DNA of 64,000 nucleotides from JBGSMF01 sp964651475 (lineage in GTDB: Bacteria; Chloroflexota; Anaerolineae; Fen-1058). This document shows, one piece after another, positions 19,244-28,188 of this stretch (within the stretch, counting starts at the first letter, position 1; every line of letters begins with the position of its first letter). The stretch covers positions 146,274 to 210,273 of the forward strand of contig CAZYXV010000002.1 in the NCBI GenBank assembly GCA_964651475.1, in the 5' to 3' direction. The notes under the pieces were generated by a model. It saw only the letters and a program-made list of their open reading frames with translations. It was not told the DNA's origin and did no database searches. Position numbers and translations under genes: made by a program.

Positions 19244-19798
19244 ATGGCATTGCGTGAGATTATAGGAACGGACAATCCAATTTTACGCCGCAAGGGTAAA
19301 AAGATTCAAAAGATCACCCCCGAAGTCCAATTATTGATTGACGACATGGTAGAAACGATGCGCGCGGCGCCGGGCGTCGGGCTGGCGGCTCCACAGGTCG
19401 CGCAATCGCTCCGGTTGTTCGTAGCCGAACTGGATCAAGACCCGGAGCTTCCTGGCAGCGGCAAGTTATACGCCGTCCTCAATCCAGAATATGTATACAA
19501 GTCCGAAGAAATGATCGCAGGCGTGGAAGGCTGCCTGTCTGTTCCGGGGTGGGCCGGCGAGGTAGAGCGCCACGCGCAAATCGCTATCAAAGGAATGGAC
19601 CGGCGCGGCCGCAAAATCCGCCTCGAGGTGGAGGGCTGGCTGGCGCGCGTTTTCCAGCACGAAATTGACCACCTGGATGGCGTGCTGTTCACAGACCACA
19701 TCAGCGACCCTACAAAAGTCTGGCCGGTAGAAAAAGGCGAAGAAGAACAGGCCGAAATAAATGCCGAGCGCGAGCGGCGGCGCGCGCTGGCCGTCTGA
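19244..19798 (+). CDS. def: Peptide deformylase
   Basis: A 184-residue metalloenzyme that removes the N-formyl group from new proteins. All three family motifs are present: GVGLAAPQV (motif 1, near residue 43), EGCLSVP (motif 2, metal-binding Cys) and QHEIDHLDG (motif 3, the two metal-binding His and catalytic Glu). I chose the ATG at 19244 (MALREIIGTDNP). It lies after the stop of the upstream gene, and GAGGGA just in front can act as ribosome-binding site; a start 12 bases upstream would overlap that gene. It is followed closely by an MFS gene. Confidence 0.95.
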   Translation: MALREIIGTDNPILRRKGKKIQKITPEVQLLIDDMVETMRAAPGVGLAAPQVAQSLRLFVAELDQDPELPGSGKLYAVLNPEYVYKSEEMIAGVEGCLSVPGWAGEVERHAQIAIKGMDRRGRKIRLEVEGWLARVFQHEIDHLDGVLFTDHISDPTKVWPVEKGEEEQAEINAERERRRALAV

Positions 19799-19826
19799 AC
19801 CTCACACGGCAACCGGAGAACACTAT

Positions 19827-21062
19827 ATGTCAAACCCTGCCTCCGAGTCCGGGCGCCCCGCGTGGCGCTCGCTGCCGCGCAACGTGTGGGCCGTCACACT
19901 CACCAGTTTCCTCACCGACATTTCCAGTGAAATGCTCACCAACTTGCTGCCGCTCTTTTTATCCGAGGTGCTTGGCGTCAAGACAAACATCATTGGGTTG
20001 ATTGAGGGCATTGCCGAGACGACGGCCAGCCTGCTCAAAGTATTTTCAGGCTGGCTTTCCGACATGCTGGGGGCGCGCAAGTGGCTGACGGTGGCCGGCT
20101 ATGCCCTATCTACTGCGGCCAAACCGTTTTTGTATTTTGCAACAACCTGGACCGCAGTATTGGGCGTGCGCTTTGCCGATCGGGTGGGCAAAGGCATCCG
20201 CACCGCGCCGCGAGACGCGCTGGTGGCCGATAGCATTGACGAAAACCATCGCGGCCTGGCCTTTGGCCTGCACCGCGCTGGCGATACGGGCGGCGCTTTT
20301 GTTGGCATCTTGATCGCCATGGCCATCGTCGCCGCCACGCAGCGCGGCGCGGTTGCGCTCGAGCGAGGGACATTCCAGACGGCGGTGCTCATCAGCATTA
20401 TCCCGGCCGCGTTGGCCGTGTTGGCGCTGGCATTGACCGCGCGCGATGTGCCGGTGAGCCGGAAAAGCGCCGCGCCCTCGCTTTCACTACGAGAGTTCGA
20501 CGCGCGCTTTAAAGGTTTCTTGCTCATTGTCGTACTGTTCACGCTGGGCAACTCGTCCGACGCGTTCTTGATCTTGCGCGCCAACAAGCTTGGGCTGAAC
20601 GTCTTGGGTGTGCTGGGGATGGTTGCCACATTCAACCTGGTCTACACGCTGGTCTCCGGCCCGGCCGGGGCGCTTTCGGACCGAATCGGGCGCAAGCGAT
20701 TGTTGGTGGCAGGCTGGCTGACGTATGGGCTGATTTACCTGGGCTTTGCGCTGGCGCGCGCCGGCTGGCACGTATGGACGCTGTACGCGCTGTATGGCGT
20801 GTACTATGGCACAGTTGAGGGCACGGCCAAAGCATTGGTAGCAGACATCGTGCAGCCCGAACAACGCGGCACAGCCTACGGCGTGTACAATGCCGCGATT
20901 GGGCTGGTGGCCTTGCCGGCCAGCCTCATCGCCGGTGTGTTGTGGCAGGGCGTATTTGGATGGGCAGGGCTTGGGCCCAGCGCGCCGTTCTTGTTCGGCG
21001 CAGCGCTGGCCACGGCCGCCGCCATCTTGATGGCGGTGTGGCTGCCGCGCGTAAAGTCATGA
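19827..21062 (+). CDS. MFS transporter
   Basis: A 411-residue permease with about 12 membrane helices. MFS signatures are visible: GWLSDMLGARKWLTVAGY in loop 2-3, RFADRVGKGIRTAPRDALVAD in the region after helix 4, and GALSDRIGRKRLLVAGW in loop 8-9. This R-x-G-K-G-x-R-x-x-P-R-D pattern is seen in uncharacterised MFS exporters of many bacteria. The ATG at 19827 follows GGAGA, and the frame upstream belongs to the end of def. Its stop overlaps the ubiX start (ATGA). The substrate is unknown. Confidence 0.85.
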   Translation: MSNPASESGRPAWRSLPRNVWAVTLTSFLTDISSEMLTNLLPLFLSEVLGVKTNIIGLIEGIAETTASLLKVFSGWLSDMLGARKWLTVAGYALSTAAKPFLYFATTWTAVLGVRFADRVGKGIRTAPRDALVADSIDENHRGLAFGLHRAGDTGGAFVGILIAMAIVAATQRGAVALERGTFQTAVLISIIPAALAVLALALTARDVPVSRKSAAPSLSLREFDARFKGFLLIVVLFTLGNSSDAFLILRANKLGLNVLGVLGMVATFNLVYTLVSGPAGALSDRIGRKRLLVAGWLTYGLIYLGFALARAGWHVWTLYALYGVYYGTVEGTAKALVADIVQPEQRGTAYGVYNAAIGLVALPASLIAGVLWQGVFGWAGLGPSAPFLFGAALATAAAILMAVWLPRVKS

Positions 21063-21631
21063 GTGAAATCAAAAAGCTGATCGTCGGCATCAGCGGCGCT
21101 AGCGGCGCCATCCTGGGCATTCGACTATTGCAAGTAGTGCGGCAAGCCGCGTTGGCCGAGTCTCACCTGATTGTCAGCCCGGCGGCGCGCGCCATCATCG
21201 CTCAAGAAACCGAGTGGAACGTCAGCGACGTCGAGGCGTTGGCCGACGCTGTTTACGCCCCGCACAACGTGGGCGCGGCAATTGCCAGCGGATCGTTCGC
21301 CGCCGCCGGCATGGTCGTCATCCCCTGTTCGATCAAAACCCTGAGCGCCGTCGCGCACAGTTATAGCGCCGATCTCGCCTCGCGCGCGGCGGACGTGACG
21401 TTAAAAGAGGGACGCTCGCTCGTGCTGGTGGTGCGAGAAACGCCTCTGCACGCCGGCCACATCCACTTGATGGCGCGAGCGGCCCGCAACGGCGCAGTGA
21501 TTTTCCCGCCAACGCCTGCCTTTTACGCTCGCCCGCAAAACGTGCAAGACGTAGTTGACGGCATCGTCGGGCGCGTGCTGTTGAGGCTGGGCTTTGAAAA
21601 CGAGTTGTACGCCAGGTGGCAAGGGATTTGA
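21059..21631 (+). CDS. ubiX: Flavin prenyltransferase UbiX-like
   Basis: A 190-residue flavoprotein that makes prenylated FMN, the cofactor of UbiD-type decarboxylases. The N-terminal FMN-binding motif GISGASGAILGIRLL and the later SFAAAGMVVIPCSIKTLSAVAHSYSADLASRAADVTLKE region are typical of the family, as is the conserved Arg in VVRETPLH. It starts in an ATGA overlap with the MFS gene, so the two are translationally coupled. No ubiD gene is in the window, so its client enzyme must be elsewhere or absent. Confidence 0.92.
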   Translation: MSEIKKLIVGISGASGAILGIRLLQVVRQAALAESHLIVSPAARAIIAQETEWNVSDVEALADAVYAPHNVGAAIASGSFAAAGMVVIPCSIKTLSAVAHSYSADLASRAADVTLKEGRSLVLVVRETPLHAGHIHLMARAARNGAVIFPPTPAFYARPQNVQDVVDGIVGRVLLRLGFENELYARWQGI

Positions 21632-21656
21632 CCACCTGCCCAGCAAGAGTTATAAT
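21628..21656 (+). promoter_or_regulatory. Promoter whose -35 contains the ubiX stop codon
   Basis: TTGACC (21628-21633), a 17-base spacer and a perfect TATAAT (21651-21656). The TGA stop of ubiX (21629-21631) lies inside the -35 hexamer. It would drive the small gene starting at 21704 and perhaps the nitrilase-family gene. Confidence 0.65.
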
Positions 21657-21703
21657 CAGCCACACAATCATGGTTGATTACGGTTTTGGCGAGGAGTTGC
21701 ACT

Positions 21704-22081
21704 GTGAAAAAACACTCTGACGAGCATTACGCCGACGCCGAGTTAATTTCCATCGTAGAAGGCCCGACGCCCGAATTTCGCCAGGCGATGGAAACGTGGG
21801 CGCTCTCGATTCACGAAGACATTCACACAGACGCGGTGGCGTATTGCCAGATGCGCACGCTCAATGGGCCGCGCATGTTGGAACGCTGCCACAATGCCTG
21901 GGCGCAAGACCGGCCGGTGCGGCTGGACTTTCCCGACGGGATGGGACTGCGCCAGCGAGCCGATATTATCGCAGTACGTTGGTCCGAGACAGAAGAGGGA
22001 CACTTGCTTCATTTGTGGGTGCGCCTGCCGGATTTACCCAAGGCAGATGAACAGCCCGGTCCAGGAGATGGGTATGCCTGA
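21704..22081 (+). CDS. Small conserved-looking protein of unknown function
   Basis: A 125-residue soluble, slightly acidic protein. I did not recognise a family. The N-terminal half looks helical (PTPEFRQAMETWALSIHEDIHTDAVAYCQ) and the C-terminal half has beta-strand character (VRLDFPDGMGLRQRADIIAVRW...HLLHLWVRLPDLP), so it may be one small alpha/beta domain. The GTG start is chosen because GAGGAG lies at 21691-21696, eight bases before it, and codon use is like that of the neighbours. The 3' end overlaps the next gene by 8 bases, indicating cotranscription. Confidence 0.7.
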   Translation: MKKHSDEHYADAELISIVEGPTPEFRQAMETWALSIHEDIHTDAVAYCQMRTLNGPRMLERCHNAWAQDRPVRLDFPDGMGLRQRADIIAVRWSETEEGHLLHLWVRLPDLPKADEQPGPGDGYA

Positions 22082-22907
22082 AATCACCATCGCCGCCGTG
22101 CAAATGGATCCCACGTTGGGACAGGTGCGCGAAAACCGCGCGCGTATCCTCAGCCTGCTGGACCGGGCAGCGCAGGCAAACGCCCGTCTCATCATCTTTC
22201 CCGAAGCGGCACTATCGGGCTATTGCTTTGCCACGCTAGACGAAGCGCGCGCCGCCGCCGAGCCGCTCACCGGCCTATCGGTGCTGGCCTTTGCGCAGAC
22301 ATGCCAGGCGCTCGGCGTCTATGCCATTATCGGTATGCTCGAAGACGCGGGCGACAAGCTGTACAACGTCGCCGTGCTGATCGGCCCGCAGGGGCTGATT
22401 GGATGTTACCGCAAATCGCACCTTCCATTTTTGGGCGTGGACAAATTGGCCGATAAAGGCGATAGCGGGTTCCACGTGTACGATACGCCGCTGGGGCGCA
22501 TCGGCATGCTCGTATGTTACGATTTGCGTTTTCCAGAAGCCGCGCGCTGCCTGGCGCTGAACGGGGCCGACATCGTCGCGCTGCCCACCAATTGGCCGGA
22601 AGGCTCGGACGCTGCGCCGCGCTTTATCGCCCCCGCCCGCGCGCTGGAAAATCGCGTGTTCCTGGCTGCCTGCAACCGCTGCGGTCACGAGCGTGGCTTT
22701 GACTTTATTGGGCAAAGCGCCATTGTTGACCCGACCGGCAAACACCTGGCGCAGGCAGGCGCAGGCGAAGAAATTATCACGGCCACCTTCGATCCGGCCG
22801 CGGCTCGGCAGAAACGCTTGATTATCCGCCCTGGCCAGTTCGAGATGGATACCGTGGGTGATCGCCGGCCGGAACTCTACCAGGCCATCACGGCATCGCC
22901 TTGTTGA
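22074..22907 (+). CDS. Carbon-nitrogen hydrolase (nitrilase superfamily)
   Basis: A 277-residue amidase-fold enzyme. The Glu-Lys-Cys catalytic triad is visible: Glu in IIFPEAALSGY (near 42), Lys in CYRKSHLPF (near 113) and Cys in MLVCYDLRFPEAA (near 147). The sequence ends with RPGQFEMDTVGDRRPELY, common in amidases of this superfamily. The ATG at 22074 is preceded by AGGAG with a six-base gap; an ATG six bases upstream overlaps that site. The substrate is not clear. It could be a deaminated-glutathione or omega-amidase type or a general amide hydrolase. Confidence 0.88.
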   Translation: MPEITIAAVQMDPTLGQVRENRARILSLLDRAAQANARLIIFPEAALSGYCFATLDEARAAAEPLTGLSVLAFAQTCQALGVYAIIGMLEDAGDKLYNVAVLIGPQGLIGCYRKSHLPFLGVDKLADKGDSGFHVYDTPLGRIGMLVCYDLRFPEAARCLALNGADIVALPTNWPEGSDAAPRFIAPARALENRVFLAACNRCGHERGFDFIGQSAIVDPTGKHLAQAGAGEEIITATFDPAAARQKRLIIRPGQFEMDTVGDRRPELYQAITASPC

Positions 22908-22932
22908 CAGCCCTCGCCTGTGCGGGTATAAT
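22904..22932 (+). promoter_or_regulatory. Consensus promoter of the S1-domain gene
   Basis: A perfect TTGACA (22904-22909), a 17-base spacer and a perfect TATAAT (22927-22932). The TGA stop of the nitrilase-family gene (22905-22907) is part of the -35. This is the strongest promoter match on the plus strand in the window, which fits a highly expressed RNA-binding protein. Confidence 0.8.
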
Positions 22933-22967
22933 GAATAGCCGGTGTACTACTTTAGGAAGGTGAAAAA

Positions 22968-23939
22968 ATGGAAGAATTAGAACAGAGCATTGCGCCCCTC
23001 CCAATCAGCGCGCTCAAGCTCAAGATGCGCTTTGAAGGAAAAGTGACCAAGGTAGAATTGTTTGGTGCGTTGATTGATGTCGGCGCAGAGCGACCTGGCT
23101 TGCTGCACATTTCGCAAATGCGGGTGGGCGACCAGGCTCACATCAACCGTGTAGCCGACGTGGTGAGCGTCGGCGGTACCGTGACGGTGTGGGTCAAGGA
23201 CATTGACGCCAATAAAGGCATGATTAATCTCACCATGATTGAACCGCCGCGCTACGACTGGAGCGATCTAAAGCAAAACATCCAGGTCACGGGCACGGTG
23301 ACGCGCGTGACCGATTTTGGCGCTTTTGTAGATTTCAAAGGCCCGCGCGAAGGATTGATCCCCGCCGGGCAGCTTTCTCGCCAACGGATTAACAAGCCCT
23401 CAGACGTCGTTTCCGAAGGAGACGAGGTAGCGGCGTGGGTTGTCAGTGTGGAGCGAAAGCGGGAACGGATTGGCCTGTCTCTGATTGAGCCGCCGGCCTT
23501 GCCGTGGGATCAGGTGAAAAAAGGCCACACGTACCGGGGCAAAGTGACGCGCCTCGAGCGATTTGGGGCGTTCGTGGACATTGGCGCCGAGCGCGATGGG
23601 TTGATTCACGTGAGCGAACTGGCGCCCGGCTTTGTCCAGAATCCATCAGAGATCGTAGCGGTGGGTGAAGAGGTTGACGTCAAGGTGTTGGAAGTGGACC
23701 GCCGCAAGCGGCAAATCCAGCTCAGCATGAAAGACCTGATGACACAAGATGCCGACGAGGAAGCGACCGAAGAATCGCTGCCCACCTCGATGGAACAGGC
23801 CTTTCGGTCTGCTCGAGGGCACGCGTCGCCCCGAGACGCCCGGCGCACCCCCTCATCGGCGCGCGAGCAAGACCGGCAACGCATCAGGCAACAAGACATC
23901 ATGCGGCGCACCCTGGAACAACACCAGGCCAACCGCTAA
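22968..23939 (+). CDS. Protein with three S1 RNA-binding domains (RpsA-like)
   Basis: A 323-residue protein with three S1 domains. They begin near residues 22, 106 and 188, and each shows a G-x-V-x-x-V/L-x-x-F/G-A-x-V/I-D pattern (GKVTKVELFGALIDVG, GTVTRVTDFGAFVDF, GKVTRLERFGAFVDIG). A charged Arg/Glu-rich tail follows from about 265. It is shorter than the 4-6-domain ribosomal protein S1 of other bacteria, so it may be the S1 equivalent or an accessory RNA-binding protein. AGGAAGG precedes the ATG, and a consensus promoter lies 36 bases upstream. A terminator-like hairpin follows. Confidence 0.85.
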   Translation: MEELEQSIAPLPISALKLKMRFEGKVTKVELFGALIDVGAERPGLLHISQMRVGDQAHINRVADVVSVGGTVTVWVKDIDANKGMINLTMIEPPRYDWSDLKQNIQVTGTVTRVTDFGAFVDFKGPREGLIPAGQLSRQRINKPSDVVSEGDEVAAWVVSVERKRERIGLSLIEPPALPWDQVKKGHTYRGKVTRLERFGAFVDIGAERDGLIHVSELAPGFVQNPSEIVAVGEEVDVKVLEVDRRKRQIQLSMKDLMTQDADEEATEESLPTSMEQAFRSARGHASPRDARRTPSSAREQDRQRIRQQDIMRRTLEQHQANR

Positions 23940-23986
23940 CCAATCAAACACCAACTTGATACAATCGCAAATCGTATCGTATTTGT

Positions 23987-24026
23987 AAAATGATCCGCGA
24001 GTTTGCGAGACGCGCGGATCATTTTA
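23987..24026 (+). terminator. Hairpin after the S1-domain gene
   Basis: AAAATGATCCGCG (23987-23999) and CGCGGATCATTTTA (24013-24026) form a long stem, with the A and T ends acting as the A-tract and T-tract. It can work as a rho-independent terminator, probably in both directions. Confidence 0.75.
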
Positions 24027-24169
24027 TGTAACGACTCGCACAGCAGCAAGCGCAACGATTTCTGTATGCGCGTGGATTGACGGGCCGTGCGCGCGGATTT
24101 AACGCACAAGCGTGTGAGCGTACAACCTCATCTGGCGGCTACGAGTAATTGGCCGGCTGACCAGCCGAT

Positions 24170-24430
24170 TTACCAGTCGTCCTCGTCCTCTTCCTCGTCC
24201 TCGTCCAGATCGAGGTCGTCTTCAAAGTCCTCCCAGTCTTCTTCGTCTTCTTCTACTTCGTCTTCGTCTTCAAAGAAATCCTCGTCCCACTCTTCCTCGT
24301 CCGCCAGGCTTTCCGTTTCTTGCACAAACGTCAGGCATCCCATTTCGGGGTCCAACTCGACCACGTCTGCACCACAATAGTTTGCTTCCAGGTGAACGCA
24401 ACTTTCATAGTGGCACCGGATTCGGGGCAT
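24170..24430 (-). CDS. DUF1540-like Cys-rich protein with a long acidic tail
   Basis: An 86-residue protein. Residues 1-36 carry four Cys in the spacing CHYESC...C...C, close to the DUF1540 pattern (C-x-x-x-x-C-x7-C-x-A-x-x-I/V...C-x-T-F), which suggests a small metal-binding knuckle. From about residue 45 to the end it is almost entirely Asp and Glu with regularly placed Trp and Phe. AAGGAGGG lies nine bases before the ATG, a very strong ribosome-binding site. The DNA of the tail is a long run of TC-rich codons on the plus strand, which explains spurious Ser-rich frames there. Function unknown. Confidence 0.8.
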   Translation of the reverse strand: MPRIRCHYESCVHLEANYCGADVVELDPEMGCLTFVQETESLADEEEWDEDFFEDEDEVEEDEEDWEDFEDDLDLDEDEEEDEDDW

Positions 24431-24513
24431 GATTATACCCTCCTTGACAATTTATCTATAGTGTAGTTTGTATTCTTGACACACGTGGCCACGATGCCAA
24501 TATCATCGTGCAC

Positions 24514-24966
24514 CTATTCCGCCGCACTGCTTTGTCGCCAGTCAATCACCGCCAGCGCAAAAAAAGCCGTCATCAAAATAGCCGACATCACACACCACGG
24601 GCACCACGCGCGAATTACAAAGGCTTCCAGATAAGTCAGATAAGCGCCATACAGCACGCCAATCAATGATGCGCCCAGCGCCGCCAATGGAATATAACCG
24701 TCCAGGTCCGGCAGCCACCGCCCTCGCGCCAGGCGCAATCCCAAGAGAACGCTATACCCGATGACGCCCAGCATTGCTACTGGCACCGGTCCAATAAACG
24801 CATAGGAACTGGATTGGACACTGGAACAACCGCCAAAGCCGGTGCATAATGGCTTAGCGTCGCTGTAATCTATAATGGTCAAATAAATGGCCACGACCAA
24901 GCCGGCAACGGCAATGATAATCTGCGCAATGGCTAACCCATTACGGCGGGGGGCGCTGTTCTCCAT
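24514..24966 (-). CDS. Vitamin K epoxide reductase (VKOR) family protein
   Basis: A 150-residue integral membrane protein with four predicted helices. It has the VKOR loop cysteines with a following Ser (CTGFGGCSSVQSSSY) and the active-site CxxC in WCPWCVMSA. In bacteria such proteins replace DsbB, using quinone to reoxidise a DsbA-like partner. The upstream gene encodes exactly such a partner, and its stop overlaps this start (TAATG), so the two are translationally coupled and almost surely a functional pair. Confidence 0.9.
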   Translation of the reverse strand: MENSAPRRNGLAIAQIIIAVAGLVVAIYLTIIDYSDAKPLCTGFGGCSSVQSSSYAFIGPVPVAMLGVIGYSVLLGLRLARGRWLPDLDGYIPLAALGASLIGVLYGAYLTYLEAFVIRAWCPWCVMSAILMTAFFALAVIDWRQSSAAE

Positions 24967-25652
24967 TACGGCTCTCCCGCCAAGGCGCGCTCGATGGCCT
25001 GGCTGAACTCTTCATACGGCACAGCGCCGACTACCTTGTTGCCGTTGACGAAAAACGTGGGCGTCCCCTCTACGCCGATGGAGCGAGCCAGGTTGGTAGA
25101 CGATTGCACTCTGGTTTTATTAGCCGCAGACTGGAAGCACTGGCTAAACGTATCTATCTCCAGGCCGGCTTGACGAGCAAACGCGGACATGTTGCCCGTG
25201 TTCAGGGCAAGCTGGTTCGCAAACAAGATATGGTCAAATTGCCAGAACTTGCCCTGCTCGGCTGCGCACAAAGCCGCCGTCGCCATCGTCTGTGTGTCTA
25301 AAGTAAACCCAAAATAATGCGACACAAGTTTGACCTTGCCCGCTGCAACATAATTTTGGTCAATGAGTGGCTCGATCTCCAGAGCAAAATCCCGGCAATG
25401 GCTGCACGTGTAATCCGAGTAAATATCTATCGTCACCGGTGCATCCGCCGCGCCTTTGTAAGGAAAGCCTTCTGGTGTGATGCCCGTCTCAAACGGCGGC
25501 GGCGTCGCCGCACCGCCGGGCTTGGTTCCGCCAGTCAAAAGAATCAACGCAATCACGGCCACGAATGCCAGCGTGATTACAACCAACACTAGTCCCGTAG
25601 ATGGTTTTTTGCTTCCTGATGTTCTAATCGTTCTTCGCCTTGATTTAGACAA
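24966..25652 (-). CDS. DsbA-like thioredoxin-fold protein, membrane anchored
   Basis: A 228-residue protein. A basic N-terminus and one membrane helix (about 21-41) precede an extracellular thioredoxin_4/DsbA-type domain with the redox motif CSHC (in IYSDYTCSHCRDFA), a helical insert, and the cis-Pro region GTPTFFVNGNKVVG. It would introduce disulfides into secreted proteins and be reoxidised by the VKOR protein encoded immediately downstream. The start appears to be TTG at 25650-25652, with GGAG eleven bases upstream; no in-frame ATG is better placed. Confidence 0.88.
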   Translation of the reverse strand: MSKSRRRTIRTSGSKKPSTGLVLVVITLAFVAVIALILLTGGTKPGGAATPPPFETGITPEGFPYKGAADAPVTIDIYSDYTCSHCRDFALEIEPLIDQNYVAAGKVKLVSHYFGFTLDTQTMATAALCAAEQGKFWQFDHILFANQLALNTGNMSAFARQAGLEIDTFSQCFQSAANKTRVQSSTNLARSIGVEGTPTFFVNGNKVVGAVPYEEFSQAIERALAGEP

Positions 25653-25700
25653 ATTTCACTTTTCTCCAAAACCTTTTCCACCGATCTAACAGGGGCGATT

Positions 25701-28139
25701 TTACCACAATGCGTATAGTGCGCAAGATAGAACGACAAACGAGCGGCGCCAAGATAACACCGCCGCAACAGCCAACACTAACCACGTCATCACACTGATG
25801 ATCAAGCCAATCACCCACGAAGCAGGCTGGAAGACAAGCCGCACCTGATGCGCGCCAGGCGCAAGGTACACGGCGCGTAAAACAAAATCGGCCGGCACTA
25901 CTGGCGCGGGAGCGCCATCTACCCACGCGCGCCAGCCAGGATAGTACACTTCGCTCAACACCAGGTAAGCTGGCGCCGGGGTCGCCGCCGAAATAGATAA
26001 CTCGTTGGTGCCATAACGTTCGATAGCAACGTGTGCCTCGCCGGACGGGATCGCGCCCTCAAGCGCCACGCCATCCTGCACCACCACGGTCGAGGCCGGG
26101 TCAAAATTTTGGGCGTGAATCGCCTCCCAAGCTTGTTCGCCGCTCGCCACAGCCACGCTGCGCCCCACCAACCACGCACGCGGCAGCGCGGCCGTATTGA
26201 GATACACGTCTATCTGGGGATCGTCATCCATCACCGGCACGAAACGCGCGTCGCCGGGTGGATCGTCTTTATCGGCCAATACGTACTTGACGTTCAAAGC
26301 ATTGTAAAGCGGGCTGCCTCGATTTCCCATTCCTCCCACGTAGGTCTGATAAGCGCTCAGAGCCAGCGGATTATAAATGCCGCCCACATCGTACAGGCCA
26401 TGCAGCAACGCTGCATCAGGCTGCCACCACCCCGATACAACCTGGATGCGAAAGTGGTCAGCTTGCCCCTTCAAGAACGACACGATTTTAGGATGGCTAA
26501 AGCCCACGGTAGGATCGTTGGGTTCGATATCCACTGACGATCCCAAGGTAAAAAGATCAAGCGTAATCAGGCCCAATGCCAACACGCCAATCGCGCGCGG
26601 CGCCAGCCAATGCCGCGCGCGCGCTTCCATCAACAGCGCACTCGCGCCAATCAACCCCAGAGCGACGACGATGCCATTGAGCACCTGGAGGTTGCGATTC
26701 ACCAGGCCAGCATCTCCGTGCGACATGGTGACCATAAAGTAAAGCAGCGGCAAGCCCAAAGCCGCAATCCCCACACCCAGCCACGCCAGGTTGCCAGACA
26801 TCCTGCCAAGCGCGCGGCGAGCGCGGCGCGCAAGCGCCCCCCGCCACGTATCTAGCGCCAGGCCAGCTAACAGCGCCGCGCTGAAATCGAACAGCACAAT
26901 CACACGCGCCGGGGCGCGCAACTGGTTAAAGCCCGGCACAAAGCGGTAGACCCAACCGTGTAATACGCTATACCCGCCCAACGCCAGTACCAGGGCAACT
27001 ATGCCCGCCGCAGCGAGGAACACGCCATCATCCAGGCGCCGCTTGCGCAGCGCGAGCGCCTGCACAGCCAAAGCCAGCGGCAAGATGCCGACGTAACCCA
27101 CCTCGACCCGCTCCCACGGCGTCCACGCGCCAGCGCCGCGCCCAAACAAGGCCGGAATCACCAGTCCCAACAATCCCGCCGGCGGCAGCGAATAACGCGC
27201 CGCCTCATCGTAAGCCAGCGCCGCGCGGCCCGTGTAACGCGCCATATCGTAGGCGGGGATCAGCATCAACGCGGCAACGCCAAGCATCACCAAGCCGCTC
27301 AGCGCCGCCAGCGCCAGCGGGCGGATAATTAAGCACAAACGAATGCGGATACTCACCCCCTTATCCACATTCATCTGTGTATGTCCGTGCCCCTTTTGGC
27401 GCCAGATATTGAGCAGCAGATGGTAAACGGCGTAACCGCCCAGCCACAAGCCAATAAACAACGTCACCTGCATGTGGCCCGCCAGCGCCGCGACGCCCCA
27501 TAACGCGCCAGCCGCCAGCGCCCACCTGACGCCAGGCGGATTGACTATGGCTTGCCTGAACGCGGCAAAAATCCACGGCAGCCACGCGGCGACGGCGATC
27601 AGGTTGGTGTTGCCAAAGTGCGTGACAAACACGTCAGAAAACATAAAGACCAGCGCCCCGGCCATGGCCGGCAGGCGCCGCGCGCGCATGCCGCGCAGCA
27701 AGATATACGTTCCCGCGCCGGCCCACCACACGTGAAACACAGATAATAGCTCCATGGTCTCGTAAGTGAGCGTTGGAGCGAGGGCAAACGCCAGCAGGTT
27801 GACGGGGTAAAAAAGTCCGGCCTGGTTATCGGCGGCAAAGGGCGCGCCAGCATACAAGTGCGGATTCCACAGCGGCAGCACGCCCGCTTTTAAACTGCGC
27901 GCCGCAAAAGAATAGGTTGGCCACAGAAAGGAGGCCAGGTCGCCGCCGCCGGGCGGCATCCAGGCGCCGTTGAAGAAAATTTGCCAATAAAAGCCCAGGC
28001 AGGCCAACGCCAGCAGGCCAATCGCGGCCACATCCAGATGGAACGCCCATCGCCTGGCCTTGTACCACGCGATGGAAAACGCAGCCAGCCAGCCAGCCAC
28101 CAATAGAATGAGGTGAGTCCAAGAAAGCAACATGCGCAC
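25701..28139 (-). CDS. YfhO-family membrane protein
   Basis: An 812-residue protein with about a dozen membrane helices and a C-terminal extracellular beta-rich domain. It matches the YfhO family layout. There is an early FFNGAWMPPGGGDLASFLWPTYSFAARSLKAG-like loop with the family's D-x-x-x-x-x-P/Y pattern, the segment GLFYPVNLL, and near the end YYPGWRAWVDGAPAPV and YLAPGAHQVRLVF. Members are thought to transfer sugars to wall or lipid carriers (GT-C-like fold), but the substrate here is unknown. The GTG at 28139 and the ATG at 28133 are both possible starts, and neither has a clear ribosome-binding site. It lies downstream of the restriction-modification genes. Confidence 0.8.
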   Translation of the reverse strand: MRMLLSWTHLILLVAGWLAAFSIAWYKARRWAFHLDVAAIGLLALACLGFYWQIFFNGAWMPPGGGDLASFLWPTYSFAARSLKAGVLPLWNPHLYAGAPFAADNQAGLFYPVNLLAFALAPTLTYETMELLSVFHVWWAGAGTYILLRGMRARRLPAMAGALVFMFSDVFVTHFGNTNLIAVAAWLPWIFAAFRQAIVNPPGVRWALAAGALWGVAALAGHMQVTLFIGLWLGGYAVYHLLLNIWRQKGHGHTQMNVDKGVSIRIRLCLIIRPLALAALSGLVMLGVAALMLIPAYDMARYTGRAALAYDEAARYSLPPAGLLGLVIPALFGRGAGAWTPWERVEVGYVGILPLALAVQALALRKRRLDDGVFLAAAGIVALVLALGGYSVLHGWVYRFVPGFNQLRAPARVIVLFDFSAALLAGLALDTWRGALARRARRALGRMSGNLAWLGVGIAALGLPLLYFMVTMSHGDAGLVNRNLQVLNGIVVALGLIGASALLMEARARHWLAPRAIGVLALGLITLDLFTLGSSVDIEPNDPTVGFSHPKIVSFLKGQADHFRIQVVSGWWQPDAALLHGLYDVGGIYNPLALSAYQTYVGGMGNRGSPLYNALNVKYVLADKDDPPGDARFVPVMDDDPQIDVYLNTAALPRAWLVGRSVAVASGEQAWEAIHAQNFDPASTVVVQDGVALEGAIPSGEAHVAIERYGTNELSISAATPAPAYLVLSEVYYPGWRAWVDGAPAPVVPADFVLRAVYLAPGAHQVRLVFQPASWVIGLIISVMTWLVLAVAAVLSWRRSFVVLSCALYALW

Positions 28140-28188
28140 TCAAACAAAATCACGCCAAGTCGCCCACCAAGAGATAGCGCAACCACTT

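Noticed and set aside
24087..24380. A Ser-rich ORF on the plus strand
   Set aside because: It is the antisense shadow of the Asp/Glu-rich tail of the minus-strand DUF1540-like gene, which has a far better ribosome-binding site.
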